Source: Flavobacterium sp. (GTDB taxonomy: Bacteria; Bacteroidota; Bacteroidia; Flavobacteriales; Flavobacteriaceae). Taken from it: a stretch of 5,309 nt of DNA. The translations under genes were made by a program, and so were the position numbers. The notes beneath the pieces are model-generated. The model did not search any database. It was given only the letters and a program-made list of their open reading frames with translations, and was not told the origin of the DNA. Below, one piece after another: positions 1 to 4,796 of this stretch (its first letter is position 1; the number at the start of each line of letters is the position of its first letter). The stretch spans positions 1 to 5,309 of the forward strand of contig JAGNPF010000129.1 in the NCBI GenBank assembly GCA_017989775.1. The letters run 5' to 3'.

Positions 1-1
1 A

Positions 2-880
2 TTGTGGGCCGAACCACAAGAAAACGTGTTACAGCAGGCCGTCCAGGTAGCCAATCAGGCGGATGCCGTAGTACTGGTATTGGGATTGAACGAACGTCTG
101 GAAGGCGAAGAAATGAAGGTGGAAGCCGATGGTTTTGATGGTGGAGACCGTACCAGTCTTGACTTGCCAGCCAATCAGGAAGAATTGATGAAAGCGCTGG
201 TTGCCACGGGAAAACCGGTTGTCCTGGTTTTAATCAACGGAAGTGCGCTTTCCATCAATTGGGCCAATGACAACGTCCCTGCCATTCTAACGGCTGGCTA
301 TCCGGGGCAACAAGGCGGTAATGCCATTGCAGACGTACTTTTTGGCGACTACAATCCCGCAGGTCGATTGCCGGTTACCTATTACAAATCGGTCAACCAG
401 CTTCCCGATTTTGAAAACTATGACATGAAAGGCCGAACGTATCGTTATTTTGACAAGAAACCGCTTTATCCTTTTGGATATGGATTAAGTTATACCAAAT
501 TCAAATACAGTAATCTTCAAATTCCTGCCAATATCAGCTCTGAAAAAGATTTTGAAATATCGGTTGACATTACCAATACTGGCGACCGTGACGGAGACGA
601 AGTAGCTGAATTATATTTAAAAGACGAAAAAGCCTCCACACCGCGCCCAATCGTGCAATTGGAAGGCTTTGAACGCATTCACCTTAAAAAAGGAGAAACC
701 AAGACGGTTCGTTTCACCATCACGCCAAGACAACTCTCCTTGATCAACGACAAAGACCAACGTGTCGTGGAACCGGGATGGTTTACCGTTTCAGTGGGTG
801 GAAAACAACCCGATGGTTCCAAAGACAACCAGAGCGGCCGTTTCAAAATTAGCGGCAAACCATTATTGCTTGAAAAGTAG
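2..880 (+). CDS. Glycoside hydrolase family 3, C-terminal part (probable beta-xylosidase/beta-glucosidase), 5' end missing
   Basis: The reading frame is open to the left edge, so the 292 residues seen are only the C-terminal part; GH3 enzymes of this layout usually exceed 700 residues. The TTG at the edge is an internal leucine codon, not a start. Visible residues 1-165 match the GH3 C-terminal alpha/beta domain: a hydrophobic strand VVLVLGLNERLEGEEM, then GGDRTSLDLP, GKPVVLVLINGSAL, GQQGGNAIADVLFGDYNP, AGRLPVTYY and YPFGYGLSYT. Residues about 195-267 form the fibronectin-III-like domain typical of the GH3 C-terminus (GDEVAELYLKD, then LEGFERIHLKKGETKTV). The acidic stretch around residues 32-37 is where the family's general acid/base usually lies; the nucleophile aspartate would be upstream of the window. 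The enzyme would remove terminal beta-linked xylose or glucose from oligosaccharides. The LEGEEM and GGDRTSLDLP loop recalls Bacteroidota xylosidase-type GH3 enzymes, but the substrate is inferred. Location is probably periplasmic or surface, since the signal peptide region is not visible. Confidence 0.93.
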   Translation: MWAEPQENVLQQAVQVANQADAVVLVLGLNERLEGEEMKVEADGFDGGDRTSLDLPANQEELMKALVATGKPVVLVLINGSALSINWANDNVPAILTAGYPGQQGGNAIADVLFGDYNPAGRLPVTYYKSVNQLPDFENYDMKGRTYRYFDKKPLYPFGYGLSYTKFKYSNLQIPANISSEKDFEISVDITNTGDRDGDEVAELYLKDEKASTPRPIVQLEGFERIHLKKGETKTVRFTITPRQLSLINDKDQRVVEPGWFTVSVGGKQPDGSKDNQSGRFKISGKPLLLEK

Positions 881-897
881 TTTTCTTTTACTTAATC

Positions 898-929
898 AAC
901 CGCCTCAGCATTTTTGAGGCGGTTTTTTT
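898..929 (+). terminator. Rho-independent terminator of the GH3 gene
   Basis: A perfect 10-bp stem (AACCGCCTCA pairing with TGAGGCGGTT) encloses a 7-nt loop and runs into seven T residues. It begins 18 nt after the GH3 stop codon. The stem is GC-rich in an AT-rich setting, so this is a strong intrinsic terminator, and it isolates the GH3 gene from what follows. Confidence 0.9.
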
Positions 930-984
930 GACCTTGTATTTTTCAAATTTCTAAAACAACAAAAGAAGTAATTTACTGATTTCA

Positions 985-1151
985 AAACCATTGACACCCC
1001 ATAAAACTTCATCAAAAATCAAATTTTGGCCAACAATAAAACCGCCAACGAAATTGCGTATGAATTGGGTTTTAAATACCCACAACATTTTTCACGACTG
1101 TTCAAGCAAAGAGTGGGGCAAACTCCCAATGAATATCGAAGCTTGAATTAA
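985..1151 (+). pseudogene. Decayed C-terminal remnant of an AraC-family transcriptional regulator
   Basis: Positions 1005-1151 translate without interruption into 48 residues ending in a TAA stop. They contain a clear second helix-turn-helix of the AraC/XylS family: ANEIAYELGFKYPQHFSRLF, then KQRVGQTPNEYR. There is no start codon, and a stop (1002-1004) closes the frame just upstream. In another frame, positions 985-1005 read KPLTPHK, and NFIKNQILA follows after the shift; together these resemble the family's usual inter-helix segment (TP..FI...). Compared with a typical AraC domain, about eight residues are missing between ILA and the NKTANEIA helix. The picture is a frameshift plus a small in-frame deletion, with the sensor domain and first helix-turn-helix lost. 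It is not expected to make a DNA-binding protein. Such regulators often sit beside carbohydrate-use genes, so it may once have controlled the GH3 neighbourhood; that link is inference. The rest of the 881-1226 gap holds the GH3 terminator and the upstream region of the next gene. Confidence 0.82.
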
Positions 1152-1192
1152 ATTATTTGTGATGAATTGTTTATATCTTCGTATTCATTTCC

Positions 1193-1200
1193 TTTATTTG
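1193..1200 (+). promoter_or_regulatory. Possible -7 promoter element for the 95-residue gene
   Basis: TTTATTTG matches the Bacteroidota -7 consensus TAnnTTTG at five of its six fixed positions. It lies 26 nt before the ATG at 1227, a plausible distance. A TTG at 1167-1169 could be the -33 element, but its spacing is somewhat long. The AT-rich background makes chance matches common. Confidence 0.3.
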
Positions 1201-1226
1201 CATAACAAATACCAAACAAGAACGAC

Positions 1227-1514
1227 ATGGATGTAGTCAAATTTAAAATCACTCCAAAAACGATAAAAGTGGAAGTCCGCAATTCGAACAATTACGTCTT
1301 TAATTTCAACACCGCCTTGGAGATTGAAAAAGCGGATCGGGACGTGCTGTTGAAACTGTACAATGCCCTGGACCTTCTTTTCAAGAAAGAAATCACCCCT
1401 GAAACAAAAAACTACGTTTCACCCAACCAAACCAACATCCTGGACCAGATTTCTGCCGCAGACCAACTGGAAGAAGAAGTAAATGACAAATTCCAAATGA
1501 CAAATTCCAAATAG
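1227..1514 (+). CDS. Hypothetical protein, 95 residues
   Basis: I do not recognise this family. The ATG at 1227 is chosen because no upstream in-frame start looks better; there is no Shine-Dalgarno sequence, which is normal for this group. The protein has no signal peptide or membrane segment, so it is probably cytosolic. Residues 1-40 look like beta strands (VVKFKITPKTIKVEVRNS), followed by an amphipathic helix (LEIEKADRDVLLKLYNALDLL), a polar linker and an acidic helix near residues 73-84. Residues 86-95 (NDKFQMTNSK) and the TAG stop lie inside a 14-bp tandem repeat, so the original C-terminus may have been replaced or lengthened. Amino-acid composition is ordinary for a coding region, unlike the K/T/Q-rich frames downstream. 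It stands alone: the AraC relic is upstream and non-coding DNA is downstream. It could be a real small gene or a decaying one. Confidence 0.6.
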   Translation: MDVVKFKITPKTIKVEVRNSNNYVFNFNTALEIEKADRDVLLKLYNALDLLFKKEITPETKNYVSPNQTNILDQISAADQLEEEVNDKFQMTNSK

Positions 1515-1533
1515 CAAATTCCAAATAACAAAT
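1481..1533 (+). repeat. 14-bp tandem repeat, about 3.8 units
   Basis: Two identical units AAATGACAAATTCC (1481-1494 and 1495-1508) are followed by AAATAGCAAATTCC (1509-1522) and a partial AAATAACAAAT (1523-1533). Units differ only at positions 5-6. The array straddles the 3' end of the 95-residue gene: units one and two are in the coding frame, and unit three supplies the TAG stop. Because 14 is not a multiple of three, gain or loss of one unit would change the reading frame and the C-terminus. Related AT-rich short repeats occur between genes in Bacteroidota genomes, but whether this unit is dispersed in this genome cannot be seen here. Confidence 0.88.
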
Positions 1534-1764
1534 GATAGTAATGTACTGAAAAATGGTTCAGGACAAATCCTTTTTTTTTTTGACAACCCCGGATGATAGT
1601 TCAAGATTTGGATTCCAAATAACCCCAAAAAAATCGCTAACCCACAAAACACGAAGCAATACCGCAACTCACTGTCAATCAATACCAACACAAATCACCC
1701 AAATCAAGAAAAAAATACTTACAACACAAGCGCGCAAATGAATTATTCCCAAAAATACAACCAT
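1515..1764. other. Apparently non-coding spacer, G-poor on the plus strand
   Basis: No convincing gene is present. Short open frames on either strand have biased, low-complexity translations (K/T/Q/N-rich on plus, F/L-rich on minus) with no domain. The spacer begins with the end of the 14-bp repeat, includes an 11-T run (1571-1581) and a small inverted repeat (1606-1620), and from 1621 to 1740 is rich in A and C: by hand count about 37 C against 10 G in 120 bases. It ends at the promoter element of the TPR-like gene. Confidence 0.6.
1560..1581 (+). terminator. Weak candidate terminator after the 95-residue gene
   Basis: A 4-bp stem AGGA/TCCT with a CAAA loop is followed at once by a run of eleven T residues. 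The T tract is strong but the stem is short, so this may be a poor terminator or only a homopolymer. It lies about 45 nt after the stop codon, which is a sensible place. Confidence 0.35.
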
Positions 1765-1772
1765 TAAATTTG
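1765..1772 (+). promoter_or_regulatory. Bacteroidota-type -7 promoter element for the TPR-like gene
   Basis: TAAATTTG is an exact match to TAnnTTTG. Transcription would start near 1779, giving a leader of about 50 nt before the ATG at 1830. No clear TTG is seen at the -33 position. The same octamer precedes the leftward operon on the other strand at 3119-3112. Confidence 0.55.
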
Positions 1773-1829
1773 CGTATTAATTTTTATTCCGTAAATTGGC
1801 TATCCAATATCAAAATAAGTAGTACAAAT

Positions 1830-2174
1830 ATGAGAAAAACGACAACTCCATCAAAAACGAAATTACCAAGATTACTTGTAATTTTCTTTTTACTGTTTGG
1901 TCTGTCCTCCGCTTTTTCCCAAACCATTTATTACGACACCATCAGCAAGAAAAAATACGCCAAGGTTGACGTGCATGCCACCTACGAAAGAGTCATCCAA
2001 AAAGGGTATGAATCGATTGAAATGCTGGAATACATGGGAATCTATTACTACAAAGACAGGGATTTCCAAAAATCGAAATTATACTTCGATAGGCTGTTCA
2101 AAAAATACAAAATAGCCCAAATTTCAACAAAAAGCATCGATTTGTACAACAAATTGATTAACGAAAGAATCTAG
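1830..2174 (+). CDS. Small exported protein with one TPR-like repeat, 114 residues
   Basis: The frame opens further upstream through a TTG at 1770, but that codon overlaps the -7 promoter element and would put 20 residues before the signal peptide. The ATG at 1830 gives a normal signal peptide: a basic stretch (residues 2-14), a hydrophobic core LLVIFFLLFGL, and probable cleavage near AFS-Q31. The mature part is about 84 residues. Residues 63-96 fit one tetratricopeptide repeat (YMGIYYYKDRDF, then KSKLYFDRLF), with Gly at repeat position 8, Tyr at 11, Ser at 20 and Phe at 24. The segments around it are helical and lysine-rich. TPR helices bind partner proteins, so a periplasmic adaptor role is possible, but a single repeat is rarely enough alone. 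No specific family is recognised. The gene appears monocistronic, with its own promoter element and a terminator directly after the stop. Confidence 0.8.
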   Translation: MRKTTTPSKTKLPRLLVIFFLLFGLSSAFSQTIYYDTISKKKYAKVDVHATYERVIQKGYESIEMLEYMGIYYYKDRDFQKSKLYFDRLFKKYKIAQISTKSIDLYNKLINERI

Positions 2175-2178
2175 ACAC

Positions 2179-2207
2179 AAAAAAAGCCTCAATCGAGGCT
2201 TTTTTTT
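2179..2207. terminator. Bidirectional terminator between convergent genes
   Basis: AGCCTC (2185-2190), a 4-nt loop and GAGGCT (2195-2200) form the core stem. It is flanked by A residues on the left (2179-2185) and T residues on the right (2200-2207), which extend the pairing to 12 bp. Read on either strand the hairpin ends in a T tract. It therefore serves both the TPR-like gene, whose stop is 4 nt before it, and the DUF4252 gene, which ends at 2225 on the minus strand. Confidence 0.9.
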
Positions 2208-2224
2208 ATGGAAAGAAAACACTT

Positions 2225-2755
2225 TTATTGCTTCCCCTTGGTTGCTTTTTTCAAATCATCGCCGCCGGGAATCTTCATTTTGTCGGTAAGGACGGCCACT
2301 TCGCTTAGCTCAAAATCTCCGGTCAACGACATCAATACGGTTTCGTCCTGCTTGCTTGCATTTTCGATAAACATCAAAAGTTCCTTGACCCGAGTATCGG
2401 TCGATCCCGATTTTACCCAAATCCTGACATTTTTGCCGCTCTCGTTTACCCGCATCAACTCTTCCAAACCAGCAGTTTTCATATACTTGTCGGCAGATAA
2501 TTTCATATCGGCTGCAATCTTCGTGCTGGTGGTGGTAAACACTTTCAGGTTGTCCAACTTCTTCATCAAGTTCAAATATTGCTGGGTTTCCTTGTCATTG
2601 GCATCCACCTTGACGCTTCCCATCATTTGGAACATTTTCTTGTTGACAACTACCGATGTCACCCCGTCCTGTCCATCGTATTTCTCGAAACCCGACTGTG
2701 CAAAAAACGCATTGGAAACTAATGCCATCACTACTGTTAGTATCAATTTTCTCAT
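2225..2755 (-). CDS. DUF4252 domain-containing exported protein
   Basis: The 176-residue product begins with a signal peptide (MRKLILTVVMALVSNAFFA, cleavage probably before Q20), so it should be periplasmic or envelope-associated. There is no lipobox cysteine. The mature chain matches my recollection of DUF4252 proteins of Bacteroidota: VTSVVVNKKMFQMMGSV near residues 32-48, LDNLKVFTTTSTKIAADMK near 68-85, and a later beta-rich region with VRIWVKSG and LMSLTGDFELSEVAVL near 110-156. The C-terminus is lysine-rich. The biochemical function of the family is unknown to me. In flavobacteria such genes are often found with an ECF sigma factor and a membrane-bound anti-sigma-like protein. Here a small membrane protein gene lies just 5 nt upstream, so the two are surely co-transcribed, but no sigma factor is present in the window. 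A plus-strand frame of similar length overlaps this gene; it is rejected as antisense because this strand has the signal peptide and family motifs. Confidence 0.88.
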   Translation of the reverse strand: MRKLILTVVMALVSNAFFAQSGFEKYDGQDGVTSVVVNKKMFQMMGSVKVDANDKETQQYLNLMKKLDNLKVFTTTSTKIAADMKLSADKYMKTAGLEELMRVNESGKNVRIWVKSGSTDTRVKELLMFIENASKQDETVLMSLTGDFELSEVAVLTDKMKIPGGDDLKKATKGKQ

Positions 2756-2760
2756 TTTGA

Positions 2761-3069
2761 TTATTGTGGTTTAAAAATTAAATTTTTTGAATGATCGTAT
2801 TCTTGAATATACTGTACACTTTCCATGCCAACATTCAGATGGGTGGACAAAATTAACAATGCTTTTTGCGTTTCCTTGAAAGCAACTTCGGGATCATCAT
2901 AAGTTCCAAGGTTTTGGTTTGGTTTGGGATCACCATAATTCAAATAACCAAATACACTTATACCCAACAAAACAAAGAACGAAGCAATAACGGAAAACCA
3001 TACCAAATTTTGTTTTCTGGATTTAATCGAACTTACCTGGATGAGTGCTTCTTTTTCAGTTTTATCCAT
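2761..3069 (-). CDS. Small single-pass membrane protein, possibly anti-sigma-like, upstream of DUF4252
   Basis: This 102-residue protein has a short polar, lysine-rich N-terminus (residues 1-21), one membrane segment (about 22-43, LVWFSVIASFFVLLGISVFG) and a soluble C-terminal part of about 58 residues. The tail contains GTYDDPEVAFKETQKALLIL and ESVQYIQEYDHSKNLIF. From memory, this tail resembles the end of membrane proteins that accompany ECF sigma factors and DUF4252 genes in flavobacteria, where the cytosolic N-terminal part is usually longer. Charge distribution suggests the N-terminus is inside and the tail is periplasmic, next to the exported DUF4252 product. The ATG at 3069 is the natural start: an in-frame stop lies about 35 nt upstream, and a good promoter element lies 43 nt upstream. 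Whether it can hold a sigma factor with only 21 cytosolic residues is doubtful; the role is inferred. Confidence 0.82.
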   Translation of the reverse strand: MDKTEKEALIQVSSIKSRKQNLVWFSVIASFFVLLGISVFGYLNYGDPKPNQNLGTYDDPEVAFKETQKALLILSTHLNVGMESVQYIQEYDHSKNLIFKPQ

Positions 3070-3111
3070 AAGAAATTGATTTTTTGCATTCGAAAGAAAC
3101 CATCAACGCCA

Positions 3112-3119
3112 CAAATTTA
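3112..3119 (-). promoter_or_regulatory. Bacteroidota-type -7 promoter element for the membrane protein-DUF4252 operon
   Basis: On the minus strand these bases read TAAATTTG, an exact match to TAnnTTTG and identical to the element at 1765-1772. The predicted start of transcription is near 3105, leaving a leader of about 36 nt. A clear -33 TTG is not seen. Confidence 0.55.
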
Positions 3120-3213
3120 TTTTGGTTCTAGCCGAAGTTTATTAAACAGTCTAAAATTATGACGAATCTAACTTATTTTCATCACAAAGTCCATAAAATA
3201 AAACTAAAGTTGG

Positions 3214-3221
3214 TATTTTTA
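3214..3221 (+). promoter_or_regulatory. Possible -7 element for the S41 protease gene
   Basis: TATTTTTA differs from TAnnTTTG only at the last base. If real, transcription would begin near 3228, almost on top of the ATG at 3230. That would favour translation from the second ATG at 3248. No suitable -33 element was found, so support is weak. Confidence 0.25.
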
Positions 3222-3229
3222 CGTTTATT

Positions 3230-4720
3230 ATGGTAAAACCTCCAATTATGACAACAAAATTCAAACTCATAATCATCTTCTTTTTAGTCGTTTTTGGATT
3301 TCAAAGTTGTCAGGACAATGACGATATAGGCGCACCCGCATATTTGGAAGTAAATGATTTTATCTGGAAAGGACTGAATCTTTACTATTTATGGCAAGCC
3401 GATGTACCTAATTTGGCCGACGACAAATTTAAAACCCAAACCCAGTTGAACATTTTTTTGTCAGGCTATCCACAACCCGAAAATTTATTCGAAAGTCTAT
3501 TGTACAAGCCCGCAAGTCTTAATCCTGCTGCAGAAGCCGTGGATCGATTCAGTTGGATAGTGGATGACTATTTGGAACTGGAAGGACAACTTCAAGGAAC
3601 CACGAATAATAACGGCGTGGATTATATTTTATACAAACGTGAAAATTCTGATGAGATTTTTGGAGTGGTACGCTACATTATTGCAAATTCGGATGCATCA
3701 ACTAAAAACATCAAACGAGGAGACTTCTTTACCGGCGTAAATGGAACTCAACTTAGCCTAAGCAATTACCAAGCCTTGTTGTTCGGCTCAAACAACGACT
3801 ATACCTTAAATCTTGCCGATTATAATGGAGGCGCAATTACGCCAAACGGAAAAACAGTGGCTTTGACGAAAACCATATTGGACGAAAACCCTATTTTGGT
3901 CAACAAAGTAATTGTTTCCGGTTCCCATAAAATTGGATACTTGATGTACAATGGTTTCTATGCCAATTACGACACACAATTAAACAATGCTTTTGGAGCA
4001 CTAAAATCGCAGGGAATTACCGATTTGGTTCTTGATTTAAGATACAACAGTGGAGGTTCCATTCAAACTGCTACCCGATTGGCAAGCATGATTACGGGAC
4101 AATTTACGGGACAGGTGTTTGCAAAACAACAATGGAACGACAAAATCGAATCTTATTTTGCAGCCAACGATCCGGAATCATTGAAGAATTTATTTACCGA
4201 CAAAATGGGAACTACAGCCATAAACAGTGTTGGCATGACCAAGATTTACATTCTAACCTCGACAAATACGGCTTCAGCCAGTGAATTGGTGATTAACGGA
4301 TTGAAACCCCATATTGGCGTTGTTCAAATTGGCGATGTAACCAAGGGAAAAAACGTGGGTTCAGTTACTTTATACGACTCCCCTACTTTTGGTAAAGAGA
4401 AAAGAAATCCAAACCATCGCTATGCCATGCAGCCTATCGTCTTGAAAATCGTCAACTCGGCAGGTTTCGGAGATTATCAAAGTGGGTTGGATCCCAACTT
4501 TACATTAAAAGAAACGGTAAGCAATCTTGATGTTCTTGGTAGTCCGACAGAGCCTTTATTGAGTCTAGCCATAGGCAAAATTACGGGGACAGCCAGAATG
4601 AAACAATCCACTCCAGGAATTCAATTGGAATATTTTAACGACTCGAAATCCATAAACGGCATCCAAAACCAAATGTATCTTGACAAAGCTCCCGAAGGTT
4701 TGTTGAAAGCTTTGGAATAA
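3230..4720 (+). CDS. S41-family serine peptidase lipoprotein (C-terminal processing peptidase type)
   Basis: The 496-residue product starts with a lipoprotein signal peptide: hydrophobic LIIIFFLVVFGFQS then Cys27. The acidic run right after it (C-QDNDD) resembles export signals of surface lipoproteins in Flavobacteriia, so an outer-surface location is likely but inferred. A helical domain near residues 36-90 (VNDFIWKGLNLYYLWQADVP) is usual for Bacteroidota S41 proteins. A PDZ-like region follows, about 115-212, with IKRGDFFTGVNG. The peptidase domain covers about 220-415: LVLDLRYNSGG (266-276), NTASASEL with the probable nucleophile Ser349, and TKGKN with the probable general base Lys374. The 25-residue Ser-Lys spacing equals that of E. 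coli Prc (430/455) and algal CtpA (372/397), so the enzyme is probably active. The substrate is unknown. A second ATG at 3248 gives an equally good signal peptide with Cys21 and may be the true start. The gene is divergent from the DUF4252 operon and ends at a strong terminator. Confidence 0.93.
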   Translation: MVKPPIMTTKFKLIIIFFLVVFGFQSCQDNDDIGAPAYLEVNDFIWKGLNLYYLWQADVPNLADDKFKTQTQLNIFLSGYPQPENLFESLLYKPASLNPAAEAVDRFSWIVDDYLELEGQLQGTTNNNGVDYILYKRENSDEIFGVVRYIIANSDASTKNIKRGDFFTGVNGTQLSLSNYQALLFGSNNDYTLNLADYNGGAITPNGKTVALTKTILDENPILVNKVIVSGSHKIGYLMYNGFYANYDTQLNNAFGALKSQGITDLVLDLRYNSGGSIQTATRLASMITGQFTGQVFAKQQWNDKIESYFAANDPESLKNLFTDKMGTTAINSVGMTKIYILTSTNTASASELVINGLKPHIGVVQIGDVTKGKNVGSVTLYDSPTFGKEKRNPNHRYAMQPIVLKIVNSAGFGDYQSGLDPNFTLKETVSNLDVLGSPTEPLLSLAIGKITGTARMKQSTPGIQLEYFNDSKSINGIQNQMYLDKAPEGLLKALE

Positions 4721-4734
4721 AAACTTATAAAAAC

Positions 4735-4781
4735 AAAAAAGAAGCCGTTTCAAAACAGAATTTGAAACGGCTTCCTTTTTT
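4735..4781. terminator. Bidirectional terminator between the S41 gene and the T9SS-substrate gene
   Basis: A perfect 14-bp stem (GAAGCCGTTTCAAA, 4741-4754, with TTTGAAACGGCTTC, 4761-4774) has a 6-nt loop. It is preceded by six A residues and followed by CTTTTTT. Read on either strand it ends in a T tract, so it ends both convergent genes, whose stop codons lie 14 nt before it and 15 nt after it. Confidence 0.92.
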
Positions 4782-4796
4782 ATGCATTCAGAATAA

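Noticed and set aside
1481..1533. Possible CRISPR array
   Set aside because: The units are only 14 bp and directly adjacent with no spacers, and no cas genes are present; it is a simple tandem repeat.
1419..1691. Minus-strand open frame of 90 codons across the repeat and spacer
   Set aside because: Its Phe/Leu-rich translation comes from the 14-bp repeat and the poly-T tract read backwards; it has no recognisable domain and overlaps the 95-residue gene.
1553..1741. Plus-strand open frame of 62 codons in the spacer
   Set aside because: The composition (Thr, Lys, Gln, Ser) reflects the C/A-rich DNA; no family, ribosome site or conserved motif is seen.
1897..2115. Second plus-strand frame of 72 codons inside the TPR-like gene
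   Set aside because: It is a shifted frame within a gene that has a good signal peptide and TPR repeat.
2208..2774. Plus-strand open frame of 188 codons opposite the DUF4252 gene
   Set aside because: It is the antisense of a gene with a signal peptide, family motifs and an operon partner; its translation is Ser/Leu/Phe-rich without a domain, and its start lies just after the terminator T tract.
2866..3162. Plus-strand open frame of 98 codons opposite the small membrane protein
   Set aside because: The minus strand has the better start, a promoter element, a membrane segment and 5-nt spacing to DUF4252; the plus translation is low-complexity and runs through the divergent promoter.
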